Shown: one piece after another, positions 20,893 through 32,613 of the stretch
Layout: every line of letters begins with the position of its first letter
How positions within the stretch are numbered: position 1 is the first letter of the stretch
Origin: Liriodendron chinense
Lineage: Eukaryota; Streptophyta; Magnoliopsida; Magnoliales; Magnoliaceae
Assembly: GCA_003013855.2 (NCBI GenBank)
Contig: ML058385.1
Location: forward strand, 1,302,001-1,366,000
Reading direction: 5' to 3'
DNA length: 64,000 bases
Notes under the pieces: model-generated
Told to the model about the DNA's origin: nothing
The model's input: only the letters and a program-made list of their open reading frames with translations
Databases searched by the model: none
Made by a program: the position numbers and the translations under genes

Positions 20893-21691
20893 TAATGATA
20901 TAACATAATAAATGATTCCTCTATCTCGCGTGATTGAGTGAAGGGAAGTGATGGTAGCACGTCCCTAAGGTAAGTGACTTGAAGGTAAGTCGAGTGTAGC
21001 GAAGTACTTACCGTCAACTGGGCAGGTAGAATAAATCAAATCAGTGTTGACATCATTCCAATTGAAGGTCAAGCAGCTTTCTGATCAACAATTTTCAAGA
21101 CTGTTCCCACTTATAATGCTATAGAGGATCTCATGTTCCTAGCATGAATAGCACAACACAATAAAGAGGTAGCATCTCCGATTATCTGGTCATTATCTTG
21201 GAATATGCACGATTTTGATCACCATTTCGATCATTTATCACTCTTTTAAGCTTTAACCCATGATGTTATGGTCATGTGTTACAATAAAAAAAAACATAAA
21301 GAGAATGGTCAGATACTTGTACTGATGATGTTTGTGGTAGTTTCTTTTCAGTTGCATTTGTACAAATATGCTATGTTCTAGTTTACAAGCGCACATCCTT
21401 TGCTCACGTGCATTGATTCAGTTGCAAAGAGTAGGATAGTTAACTTTAAATGCAACTGCTGAGGATTTTCCATATGTCAACATAGTACAGAGATATGTAC
21501 TCATCTGACAATGTGCCTCTGCATAACCTAACAGCCCTTTGGAACTATTTAATATCTCACTAATGACATCTGTTGATGCCCAGATCCTCAGCATCAGCTT
21601 CTAGCTTGATTTAGCAATCTTGGCCCGCTGTAAACAGTAAAGAAAAGATGACTCTTAGATGGGTATATCATCCAATGACTGAAAGAGGGTA
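20893..21691. other. No gene seen; may include clpP intron-derived plastid DNA at its left edge
   Basis: The first tens of bases may be plastid clpP intron sequence upstream of the exon, but I cannot verify this. The remainder shows no supported gene or transposon end. Confidence 0.3.
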
Positions 21692-21696
21692 ACCAT

Positions 21697-22441
21697 TCTT
21701 GTAGAATAAATTTGGTCGAAGTCTACAGTTCTAGTTGGAACAAGCGGCCTCATTCATCGAGCAGTTTTACTTCGCCGACATGCGAGCGCCTTTGTTCTAA
21801 GACTAGGACCCACAAGCAAGCCAGTATGAGATATCTTATTATGCGAGTAAAAGTGGGCGCATCTCGATTCCTTCAGACTATTCGAGCAGATCTAATCACT
21901 GGTCAATTATCAAACTATATAGGTTACATTCGAGTAGACTTGGTCACTAATAAATCGTCAAGAACATATCCAAGCCATAGTCCCAGCAGCTCATATAGTT
22001 CAGGAGTTGGCACAAATTACAGATCCACTTTGATCTGTTTATACATGACGGTTTCGTCAATATAGGATTAGAGGGATTTACATCAAGCAACGTGATTATC
22101 TAAACTCCTAATCTGTATAGGTTTTGATAAGATAACATCTTATCCCATGGAATCAGGAAGATCTTAATCATATACATAACAGACTACTCCAGCAGAATCT
22201 CTATAAATAGGGTTTCCTATTTATAATGAAGGTACGCAACATCTTAGCCCGCGTTTTCACACTTCATCTTTGCAAAAGCTCATCACTGACTTAAGCATCG
22301 GAGGGCTAACGGCCAAGTGCCGGCCACCCTTAGTTTTATCTGTGATTTTCAGGCAAACTGAAGGGAGCTATCTTTGGAGGATCGTACGAGGATCTTTCTT
22401 ATTCTTAACCCGTTATTCGTAACCAGTTTTCGACGTTAACA
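21697..22441 (+). mobile_element. Solo LTR, same family as the element at 62207
   Basis: 745 bp starting TCTTGTAGAATAAATTTGG and ending CGACGTTAACA, flanked by the direct repeat ACCAT (21692-21696 and 22442-22446). Near the end it shares 'gagggctaacggccaagtgc' and 'cggccacccttagtttt' with 62850-62885, and its start aligns to TGTTGTATAATAAAGTTGG at 62207. No internal coding follows, so it is the product of LTR-LTR recombination. It contains a TATA-like 'ctataaatagggtttcc' near 22201. Confidence 0.85.
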
Positions 22442-22877
22442 ACCATATTGCCTCAAAAGGAAAATACTAAAACTCAATCAATGCAAATACCAAAAGCTTC
22501 CAAACGAAAAAGAAGAAAAAAAGTATCGCATGTATCAACAAGAGCATAAGAAAAGTAGAACCTAGAAAGTGTACAACAATACAGTAATGTCTTACCACTT
22601 TCAATACTCTCATGGCCTCTTCTTCCCCTCCTTTTCCCCTTTTCTTTTTCTTTTCCCCTTTCCTTCTCCTTCTACTTGATATCAGAGCCTCCTCATACCA
22701 AAGAGGAGGAGCTTTCTCCCCAGGACCACTGCTGACATTAGCACGTCATACGGCTGACATCAGCATCCATACATACGGGGTCCCCTTGGTAGAAAAATCT
22801 ACGGCATTTGCCCTTTAGACCTTTTTGAAGTAGGTTATGTTAACTTCATTCTTGATTCGACGAGAATTTTTATGAAA

Positions 22878-23335
22878 GCTAGGCAATTAGTTATCTGTAG
22901 ACATATTTTAGTTAATGGTCATATAATAGATCTACCAAGATATTGTTGAAAACCCCAAAATATTATTACTACGAGGGATAAACAAAGATCCAGAGCTCTG
23001 ATTCAACATTATGTTGATTCATTCCCCCACGAGGAATTGGCAAAACATTCGATTTCTCACTCATCCCAATATATTGGGTTAGTAAATCAAATAATAGATA
23101 GTAAATAAATCAGCTTGAAAATCAATGGGTTGCTAGTCATAGAATATTATTCCTGCCAGAATTGAACCTAGTCAAAATAACAAAGCTTCGGATATTTTTG
23201 CAGCCCTCGCCAAAGTCAAGTAAATAAGGGGTTTCATCTGGATTTTTCTTCGACTTACGTATCGCAAATTGATCAGTAGTGAGATTTTCATTCTTTTCCA
23301 CTTTCTGGTATTTTCCATAACACAATAATTAGGAA
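22878..23335 (+). pseudogene. rps4: Plastid rps4 3' end (NUPT)
   Basis: Reads ARQLVICRHILVNGHIIDLP, then IITTRDKQRSRALIQ, SFPHEELAKHS, GLVNQIIDSK and LKINGLLVIEYYS before a TGA near 23163. This is the C-terminal part of plastid ribosomal protein S4. TGA and TAA codons interrupt it internally, so it is dead. The 3' flank to about 23335 may also be plastid; that boundary is uncertain. It lies between the leader and gag of a copia relic. Confidence 0.83.
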
Positions 23336-23482
23336 GAATCTCTATAAAAAAAAAAAAAAAATGACTTACTGTTGGAATAATGGAATCAATTGTTATTTGA
23401 CACAATGCAATTGAAGCTTTGGTGATGATTTTTGAGTTTCGGCTAGTCATAAAAAGGGGTTTTATGCATTGTGGATGCTTTC

Positions 23483-23509
23483 CCCCCCCCCCCCCCCCCC
23501 TTTTTTTGG
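23483..23509. repeat. Poly-C/poly-T tract
   Basis: About 20 C followed by 7 T, a simple tract likely to be unstable and hard to sequence. Confidence 0.9.
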
Positions 23510-23779
23510 TATTAGTGATTTGTAGTATGGTGATGAAATAGTGGTGTGTTTTAATCCTTCTTGAGACCCCTTGGCATGAGCGTGCCATGCTTAGGGATAT
23601 GATGGCTCATAGGTTGTTTTCGAAGCTATCATCCTAGGATAGGATGTGTACATTCTTATTTCAAAGCCATAGGGTGAAGCTACACTTGTATTAGGGTTCA
23701 TGACAATATGTGAGTAGTTATAAAGTTGTAGTACATTGGAAGGTACTTCTTCACATTCAAGTGATATTTCAAGTTCCAC

Positions 23780-24370
23780 AATGATTCCAAGAGTCTTGAA
23801 TGAACCCGGCATGGGGGATAATCCTAGATCACAAATCACCACAATCAAATGTGATGGTGAGAACTATTGGGCATGGTCAAATCAGCCCGTATGTTCATCG
23901 ACAATTGAAAGAAGCGGGGGTACTTAGATGGTTCAATTAAGAAGCCCCATGAAAGTGATCCAACACATGTTGATTAGGTAGCAGATAAGATGACTATATA
24001 TTGGCTACTACTTTTCATGAAATCCGAAATCAATGACACCTTCATGTATCATGAGACTACCAAAGGGATTTGGGAGTATGTGGCAGCTTCATACTCTTAA
24101 AACAAATGTTCCTAGGAGATTTCAGTTGATGTGTGATATCACCGATTTTCATCAGGGGAGAAGTCTTTGGGAGACTATTACACCATGCTTGGAGGAATGT
24201 GGCTAGAGTTGGAACATCACAAACCAATGCGGTCATGTTGTAGTTAGGATTATCTTCTGGCAGGGCCCAACTGTAAGTATGAACCAATTCATAGCCAGAT
24301 TCTCAATCGAGAACACCTCTTCCTTCCAAATTGCGTTTCCAAGATTAGCATGCCTTTCTCCAAAAAAGCA
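23780..24370 (+). pseudogene. Copia gag remnant
   Basis: Broken frames give SQITTIKCDGENYWAWS, then KPHESDPTHVD, NDTFMYHETTKGIWEYVAAS, GDYYTMLGGMWLELEHHKP and ILNREHLFLPN. This order of words is typical of copia (UBN2/retrotran_gag) proteins. Many stops. It belongs to the same relic as the PBS at 22677. Confidence 0.72.
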
Positions 24371-24379
24371 ATATTCTGA

Positions 24380-25021
24380 TATCTAGGTGTTTTCCTTCAA
24401 TGGAGATGTACTTGTTTGGTCTCCTCCCTGGCATAGAAACTTGCCCAACATGGAAGTCGAGGAGTCTGAGATGCTTCAAGGACACCTCCAATGTTGTTCT
24501 CCAGTGATGGGGGAATGGGATAAGATGATGTGGATCAAGGACAAATGGGGCTGCTTCTCGGACCTCTCTATAAGTTGCTTCGGTCTCCCTCAAAGGAAGG
24601 AGGATGCATGAATGCATACATCATGTGTGGTACTGTGGTGCCCTCTTGAAAGTAGCTGCTTTTGTTTGGTTTAGTCGGGAGGAGGGTATTCACTATTGAC
24701 AATCTTCAAGAAAAGTGAATGGTGATCCCCAATGTGTGCATGGCAAATGTTGAATCAATTGATCACCTTTTAATACACCGCACACTCGCTCGAACGGTGT
24801 GGATTAGCTTACTTAGGATGTTCCAAATGCCGTGGGTGATGCCCGAATCAATGGATGATCTTCTTTTGGCTTGGGACAGCGTTGGGCTTGGGAAACAAGA
24901 AAAGGTTATTTGGAAACTGGTTTTGATGGCTATGGCTATCCTTTGGGTACTTTGGTGGGGGGGGGTGGATTCAGATCTGACTCATATGGTGTGGGTTGTG
25001 GTTGTGGCAAAGTTCATGTAA
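24380..25021 (+). pseudogene. L1 LINE ORF2 C-terminal fragment (zf-RVT)
   Basis: Reads LVWSPPWHRNLPNMEVEESE, a degenerate middle, then TIDNLQ-like sequence near 24690-24710 and IPNVCMANVESIDHLLIHRT, VWISLLRMFQMPWVMPESMD and AILWVLW. This is the zinc-binding reverse-transcriptase C-terminal domain of plant L1 elements, with the Cys-to-His spacing partly kept. A G-run at 24956-24965 breaks the ERND segment. 5'-truncated. Confidence 0.75.
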
Positions 25022-25726
25022 TGTAATATACCCAGTGAATTTTAGAGGTATAAAATTTTTTTTTCCTGTGTCACGTAGATCTAAACCATCAAAATGGATC
25101 TTTGGGCCCATCTAACCCAAATCTAGAGTGATTCATCTGGCAGATCATCAAATCCTAAATCAGATATCTTTAATTTGAACAGAAATCGTTAGATTATCAA
25201 CAGACTAGTCGTCATGGGATCTGATTGGTGGACCCTTAACCCATCTTTATAATAATAAATAGATGACTATATCACATCAAAAACCATTAATCTTTAGTAT
25301 ATTGGAGCTTTGTTTAACACTCATGGCCATACTCACATCAACCAATGCTTCACACCTCATGAAGGACCTACACGAGCACTTCGAAATCACTTGTCTCAAA
25401 AGTTGTAAAGAACGGTTGGGAAGCCTCTCAAAATTAATAAGAGATTGGTTCTAGCTATACTCTTATCTCTTCCCTACTGATGAAGGGATAGTTAAGAGAG
25501 GCGTATATATCATTTAGTATATCTTTTGACAAGAAGAACATGACAACAGGAGTGGTGTGGAATACTTAGACTCTTGGGAAGGTCTAGGGTTCGAGGACCA
25601 CCGGTGGCATTTTTTTTTTCAAGGAAGAACATGAAAAGATTTTTTTATTTTTTAAATCAGGAAACCATGAGCGTTACCCCATGAAGAGGAAACGCCCATG
25701 CGTTACACACCTTTCCCTTTAAAAGG

Positions 25727-25784
<58 letters not shown>

Positions 25785-26159
25785 GGGCGGGCCACGACTT
25801 GATCCTCACCACACAATCAAGTCAGCCTTTTTTTTTCTTTTTTCCTTTTTTTATGGCCAAGATCTAACCGTAGCACAAACACCAAGTGGACCCCATTCTT
25901 AAATAATAACTCAAAGCGGGGCGGGGGCTTCAAATCACGGAGGAGAAACCGTCATGATGGGCAGCAAGAGTGGGCCCCACATGCAGTCTACGTGGACAGC
26001 AGTGTAGGCCATCATACACTGTCCAAAGTTTGATTCATCACAAGATCAATGGCCCACATCATCCCGAGATGTGGTTGTAGGCCCCACAAAAGAAGGATAT
26101 GTGAAGTATTTTTAGAATAGATCCCGTCACCAAGAAACTCGATGCATAAGTAGAACCAT
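25022..26159. other. No gene; simple repeat (GA)n at 25729-25780
   Basis: Unique-looking AT-rich DNA with a perfect (GA)26-type run at 25729-25780 and poly-T stretches near 25611-25620. No coding support. Confidence 0.5.
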
Positions 26160-26167
26160 CTATGAAT

Positions 26168-26730
26168 CGGTGTTTTAAATAGCTACGCTATGTAGCGTGT
26201 AGCTTACGCCACATAGCGTAGCTTAGCCTTAACACTACGTAGCTGAATAGCACAAGTCGCATGTAGCCTACACTACATGATAATTTGCATACACTACATG
26301 CTACATAAACTAGGCTACACGCTACGTACCACATTACAAGTTATTCTTCATTACAACATTAAAATCAAATAATATTTTCAATGATTTGTTACATTTTTCT
26401 ATTTTCAATATTTAATGTTTTTAGTAAAAATAATACAAGTAACAGTATTAAATTAGTTTTGTTGCTCTTTCTTTACCTTTATACTTAACAATTACCCTTT
26501 TCTATTACTTTTTAGTCACGTTTGGTTGTACCAAATATCATGAAAATTTGTTAAATTTCATTATTAATCAGTCTAATTTGGTGAATATCATGGAATTAGT
26601 GCAACCAAGAACAACCTTAATTAAAAATCTATAAGTAATGTGTAGCTTACGCTACACGCTATATAGCTTACGCCTCACGCTTTAGAGGGGTGAATGCTAT
26701 GCTACACGCTATTCGTTATTTAAAACACTG
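26168..26730. mobile_element. hAT-like MITE with TAGCGTGTAGC repeats
   Basis: 563 bp. Termini are CGGTGTTTTAAATA and, in reverse complement, CAGTGTTTTAAATA, flanked by an 8-bp direct repeat CTATGAAT (26160-26167 and 26731-26738). Both subterminal regions are packed with direct and inverted 'tagcgtgtagcttacgc' words; the middle is AT-rich. The 8-bp TSD and the CAGTGTTTTAAA ends fit hAT MITEs. No coding. Confidence 0.85.
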
Positions 26731-27189
26731 CTATGAATTTAATGTTATGATCTTGTGATGGGCCATGCATGTAAGAAATACTTTTGGAGTGGACCCCACC
26801 ATACGATCATTCCAACTTGATTCTGCCTTAGACAATTGTAAGGAAGTATCACGTGATCATAAGGTGGGATTTTTGTCCATCACGTTCAGGAAAATATAGG
26901 AAGAAAAGAAAGTCAAGATAAAGATTTCTAAAAATCTTATCTCATGTTTTGATAAGAAAAGAAAAGAAAGAAAAGTTGAAAATCTGTTAAAATATATCGA
27001 AAAGGGCTACCTATCACCAACCAAGGGAGGGCCAATAACCCAAGCTGGTAATGGAAAGTAGTGTGAAAGTAGTCGAAGGAATCGTAAGGCAAAATCTTGT
27101 CATAGGCTTATTGTTGATCTGTACGTTTTTAGATTTTTAGTCTAGTTGATCCATGAAAAAGAGTAATCCTGAAAATTTATGAGTTGAAC

Positions 27190-28400
27190 ATTCACTATGC
27201 ACACTAGACCACACTTGTTCGGATTTTTCTATTTGTCAATCAATCAACGGGAACTCTATTTTAAAACACTCACTATGTTTAAGGGAATTTAAGATTTCAG
27301 CTAATTTTCACTGAATTTTGCATTCATATGTCTTAGAGTCTATTGAAGCATTGTTTCTAGAAGAGGTTTGAGTTAGGGAATTGGAAATGTTCATGCATGT
27401 TTTGCTTGGGACTAGCAAAATGTTGGTTGGGGAGTGTGTTTCGATATATTGAACTCTCTAGACACTTTCTTCGATCCATCGAACAAGTAGTTTCGATATA
27501 TCGAAATTGGTTCAATATATCGAAGCTCCCATCGAAACCGTCATCAGTTACGCAATTTCTAGAAGATTCCAAGGCGGTGCGCGGTTTTTACTATAAAAGG
27601 GGACCTCCACCCACGTCCCAAATCATCATAGAGGAGTCCTAAAGCTGCTAGAGGTGGAGAGGAGCAAAGTGGAGCTTCTACAACTCCGGTTTTTACGATT
27701 TTCATGTTCTTAGTTGTTTTTCTTTTGTTTTCTAGTTTAATCATGTTTTATATTGGCTAAAACGTCTTCGCTAGGGCTAAGAGGTGAAGCTTGTCGTTAG
27801 GTTTAATGCTTAATTCGTGTGTTTAAGTACTCTAAGCTTTGGTTTTGAATTTGAAGTTCTAGTTTGAATAAAAGTTCATATTTTTAGACAATTTTGAGAG
27901 TTCGTGTACTCCGGATACAAGTTGCTTGCAAGTTTCTAAAAATTGTCTCTATGGTTTGATGAGATTTGAATTGTAATAACCATAGATTATGCCATCATCT
28001 CATGGTATGGTTGATGCTTCGAAGCGCTACTAGTTCTTCTTCTCCGTGCTTAACTAGAACTCTAAAACTAAATTTGGTTTGTTTATGTGTTGAATACAAT
28101 ATCTTCCAATTGGATGAGAGATAGGACTTCGATTCCCATTGCGTGTGTGCTTGATGAATGGATTAACATTAATCTACTACAAGTGGATCCTCAGCGCTCT
28201 AGTTACTTCTTAATTCTCTAAATTTTCTCTTAAGTACTTTTCTGTTTCTATTTAGTTCTAGATTTCCGAATTCCTGAATCTCTACTATCTCGAGCTGTTA
28301 GAAGAATTAGAATTGGTTTATCCTAAATCCCTGAGGACGACTCGGTCTCACGATCGAATTATTACTACATCGCAACCTTGCACTTGGGATTGGCGAACAA
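27190..28400. repeat. Probable LTR-like sequence, not delimited
   Basis: Contains a TATA-like 'ctataaaaggggac' (27590), a long pyrimidine/AT leader, and ends with 'ccctgaggacgactcggtct' followed by 'tgcacttgggattgg', a word order I associate with the 3' part of gypsy LTRs. A cluster of TCGATATATCGA palindromes lies at 27438-27540. No target duplication or coding found. Confidence 0.4.
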
Positions 28401-28739
28401 CACTCCCCCTCAATCTAGAGCATCCTAATGAGGACCAACTTGGAACAAGAGCTAACATAATCAAACCTAAGAAATAAATTCTTTTCTAACATCCCTCCTC
28501 AAATTCAAAATGCACTAAAAAGAGGAAATTGAGTTTGGAAAAGCACATAAAAGATTTCTCAAAAGTAAGGAAAAAATAAAATAAAACACAAGTGGTGTGG
28601 TTGCGGAAATGAGTGGCACTAAGTTGGGACGGGAGGTGACCGAGCAGATGAAAAGTGGAGGCGATGAGATGACCAATAATTTTAGGTGAACAAGCACTTG
28701 TGCAACTTCAGTGATGTGAGCCACTAGAACAACCATCTG

Positions 28740-28985
28740 GCAATCAGCTACCCAGCTCAAGCAAGGTTGGGCCAACTATCAAACACAATCATAAGTCCAG
28801 ACAACTATCTGGAACAAATAAGAATGGATAAACTATCCAATATAAACAAATAAGTCTGCATCAAGTATCCAACTCAACCAAGGCTGGGCCAACTGTTTAA
28901 CACAATCATAAGTCCGAACTACTTTCTAGAACAAATAAGCATGGATCAACTGTCCAATATAAACAACAAGAATGAGCCAACTGCT
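28740..28985. repeat. Two tandem units of about 117 bp
   Basis: 'caaggttgggccaact...cacaatcataagtcc...gaacaaataag...atccaatataaacaa' is seen at about 28754 and again at 28871. A partial third unit precedes the solo LTR, and related words follow it at 31515-31570. The host of the solo LTR was itself repetitive. Confidence 0.6.
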
Positions 28986-29006
28986 TATAGTAAACAAGCT
29001 CAGCAC

Positions 29007-31140
29007 TGTGAGACCCAAGACCCCGAAACCTGGTTCGTACACTGGATAACCGTTGACTGTAGGTCCATTGGCCGCGAGAATATTGTGACTTGATCGTAAT
29101 GTTGTTCTATTATCAAGCCGCAAGCCGCATCTCAATCTGATGTCTGAATTTTAATATACTGACTTAAAATTAAACAATCTAAGAAATGACAATTATGTCC
29201 TTATTTTATTTGCAGGTGGGTCATCATCGAGTTTTCAAAATTCGTTAGGTCTGAGAGCCTAGCCGTTGCGACCGTGGTTGAGTTACGAAACTACTGGCAA
29301 AAACGCCAAGTCAATACGACACCCGGATTGTAAGTTAATGAATAGTAATGCGCATGTATATTTTGATAAAATTCATAAAATAATTCAAATAAGCTCAAAA
29401 ACTTTACTAAGTATCCCCTCCCAACCCCTCTTTCTAGATAAAAGCCCATTTTAAACTTGTTTTCAAGTCCAAAGACACAAAACCCTTAATCAACAACCCA
29501 TTTCCAGCACTTTTCTTTCAGCCCTTCTCTTTCTAAACCCTTCCTCAAATAAAGATGTCTTTCTTTGTCTCATAGAAATCCTAAAAATCAGACCATGCAC
29601 TTATATATTTGCGTCATAAGAAGCCTAAAGCAAGTAGAAGCTACGAAGTAATCTTAAACTTGAAATTGAATGAGGAAGTTGAGGAAAGAAGAGGAAGAAG
29701 AAATCCGATCTTCCGATTATTACAGATGAATGCATAGATTAGGGACACACATATAAGTGTGAGAGATTACTTGAAAACCCTATAGAATAATAGATTTTCT
29801 TGTTTTGGTGTTATTTGAATTCGTAGGGGTTTCCATCGGTTTCCATTTTTATTCCTAACAAAGTCCGTCTGCTACCTGTTTGACAAAATATCTAAAATAG
29901 TTGTGTCCTTCCTTCTTTTGTTGTAGCTATCTCTCGAGTTAAAGCATGTTTATGGCATTGGGTCTTATATCGGAATGAGTTCGAGATTGGGTTTGGATTA
30001 ATTAAATCATGTGCATATCATATGCATGGTACATAGCTTGTTGCATCAATGTATGATGGAAAGTAAATGATTCATATCATGGTATGGTGATCATGGAAGT
30101 TTGTCTTGTGACATGTAGCGTGTCTATGATTAGTATGTCGAATGTCTAGATGCATGATGACTTACATAAAGACCCCTATGAGGAATGGATATTCATGAGG
30201 AGACCACTTGAGGTGGGTTGTCCCATGCTTGCCTTGAAAACATGACATAGTGTGTTTGTGTGTTAATTCATGCATGATGATATCATAATTAATGCGAATT
30301 ATGGCACCCAATAATATTAAGGGTTGCGGTGATTGTAATACAATGAAATATAAATTGAAATGACTTGAAGTGGACACCACACCGGAAATGCATATTTCAA
30401 CAGGACATGATTCGAGGGTTCCTGGGTGAAAGTCCCTAAACCCCGATTGGTACTATTGGGAGCAACCAATGCCTAGACCAGGTCGAAGAACAGAGCGTTA
30501 TAATGCCGAAATACCAAAGTAGGCGGCGACTCCGACCGGCGAGTGTCGATTGGTTGAGTGGTTTGACCTGACTTGCTTATGGGCAAGCAAAGATAGGCTG
30601 TGTGACGAGCTCGTAAATCGTCCACTATCGTTTTGCTAGGCGACTTATGACTTCTTGCTGTAAAGTAGATAGTGAGGTTCCATGTAAGTGGGTTAGACTA
30701 GTTTGGCCCGTGAACTATGTAGTCCCACCTCTATAGTTGACCATGGTGGTAAGGCATGTACAAGTGGGTAGCAATCACATGTGAGTCCCACCTCTGTACT
30801 AGACCTCGGTGATCCAATTGGGAAATGTGAAAAGTTGTGGAAATGTGGACAGATTTGTGTACGTCATAAGTGGGTAATAGTCCCACCTCTGTAACGGGAA
30901 TTGGTGCGATTGGAAATAATATGGAAAATTGAAAGTGGCACAATATATTGCATTTTTATTTTACTATTTATTAGCCCGGTAGGCCTATGCATTATATGAG
31001 TATGACATGAAACACATGCATTTTCACTGCACACATGCACTCACTGGGCTTATTAGCTAAAGGCTTTTTTTTTTTTTTACAAGTGAGAGTAGAGAGTTGC
31101 AGGAATAGAGGTTGCAGGCTCCAATTGTCTTTTTTGTTTT

Positions 31141-31187
<47 letters not shown>

Positions 31188-31482
31188 TTTTACAGTATCC
31201 TGTATATGTACATCAGGTATAGTAGATATGATATGGTTTATGTGTTGGCTTTCCTTGGTGTGCTCAGTTGTACATAGTTACACATGTTGAATAGGATGCA
31301 AGTTCTGAAAAATAGTTAATGTTTATTGTCTTTACTTTAAGAAATCCTCCTTGTGGAGCCCCGCTTATGGGACTTAGCATGTGATAGCTGGAAGTCCCAA
31401 AATCAGAGTTCTGCGGAGCCGTCAGCCTAAATTTGGTGTACAGTAATCATAGGTTACCGACACTAGATTTAAGAGCGTGACA
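29007..31482 (+). mobile_element. Long solo LTR (2.5 kb), gypsy type
   Basis: Starts TGTGAGACCC and ends GAGCGTGACA, with the direct repeat AGCAC on both sides (29002-29006 and 31483-31487). The ends are inverted (TGT...ACA), and I see no internal gag-pol. The long LTR and the TGTGAGACCC...GAGCGTGACA ends resemble Tekay-type chromoviruses; that lineage is inference. A (CA)n run is at 31143-31182. Confidence 0.85.
31143..31182. repeat. (CA)n microsatellite
   Basis: About 20 CA units inside the solo LTR. Confidence 0.95.
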
Positions 31483-31657
31483 AGCACCATCAGAAATCTA
31501 AGCTAATGCTAGTCCAAACAAGCTCAAATCAACTGTCTAATACATAAATGGGTCCGTGCCAACTACTTGGTATAAATATTGGTTTCATCATACATCTTGG
31601 CAAGGAGAGCCTAAAACAAAGAAGCTATTAAGTTGTCAAAGGAGGTGGTGGAGAAGA

Positions 31658-32608
31658 TGATGCGGACACAAAAGCATTCAAGGTGTACCAACGAAGAAAG
31701 CGCCAACCACAAGCACCATCATTTTGGATAGGCGACTATTGAGGAGCTGAAGACCCTCCACATGTGATCAGACACATAGAAGACCCCACTCAGGGAAGAC
31801 ACATGTGAAGGAAGAAAGGAGGAAAAGACCGAAGGACTGAAGATTTCGGGCGTCCGACCACTGTCTTCGGGCGCTCGATCGAGCGCCCGACCATAGCCTT
31901 CGGGCGCCCGAACTTTGTCTTCCGAGCGCCCGAACCTCTTTGAAGGTTTTCGAACGACTTTAGGCGCCCAACCGAGCGCCCGAACTTTCCCGCACTTTTG
32001 CTAATTGCGCGTTTTTGCTTAGTTTTAGGGGTAGTTTAGTACTTTTATGTCTTTATTTGGTTATTTAAGAGGGCTAAAGCCCTAAACTCGAATTTAACTA
32101 TTGATTATTGATTAATGAAAAGCCTCTTGGTGCTTCTCTCTCTCTCTATCCCTCATGGTGATGTTTCTTCTTCCTTGATCCCTCTTTCTTCTACTTGCTT
32201 CTTGTGCCCCTCCTATCCTTCTTCCAGGTAATTCTATCTTTCCTAATTTATTTGTTTCGCCAACCTCAATCCCCAAAATCTGATTTTGATCCTAAACCCT
32301 AAGCTTTTCAGATTTTTTTCAAATCCCTAATCCAAAATCCCTTGATTTCCTGGATTAGAGATTCCTTTTAATTGATTGGGTTATAGCCATGCAAGATCGG
32401 GAGGTTCCATCCCTCCCCGGATCCAACCATAGTGATACTTGAATCTCATACTTCATGGTTGTGGTGAGTGGCCCGTTCCATTGCATGTTCCTTGTGATCT
32501 TCTTAGTTCATGATGATTACTGCTAGATTTTATATTGTTATTGTTTTTTAATTCCGCTAATTTAATTGTGTTCATGAGCATGCATCATAATTAGGGCATC
32601 CTACATCA
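31658..32608 (+). mobile_element. Solo LTR of the 4517-11422 chromovirus family, opposite orientation
   Basis: 951 bp, starting TGATGCGGACACAAAAGC and ending CATCCTACATCA, which is the reverse complement of the LTRs at 4517 and 10477 (same length, same order of blocks). It is flanked by the direct repeat GAAGA (31653-31657 and 32609-32613). It contains a dense cluster of CGGGCGCCCG palindromes at 31846-31990. No internal region remains, so it was formed by LTR-LTR recombination. Confidence 0.93.
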
Positions 32609-32613
32609 GAAGA

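Larger units (their letters stand above)
22600..24370 (+). mobile_element. Decayed copia element 5' part, invaded by plastid DNA
   Basis: A pyrimidine-rich LTR end is followed by a PBS (TGATATCAGAGC at 22677-22688, one mismatch to tRNA-iMet), a leader with a decayed TGACGTCA pair like that at 13815, then plastid rps4 DNA, then gag. The leader resemblance suggests a relative of the 13473 element. No pol was recognised; the sequence passes into an L1 tail near 24380. Confidence 0.65.

Noticed and set aside
23172..23588. Minus-strand 138-codon reading
   Set aside because: It runs through a poly-C/T tract and plastid rps4 flank; no similarity to a known protein is visible.
31846..31990. CRISPR-like regularly spaced palindromes
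   Set aside because: The repeats are 10-12 bp, irregularly spaced and inside an LTR shared with a known element; this is a plant nuclear sequence.
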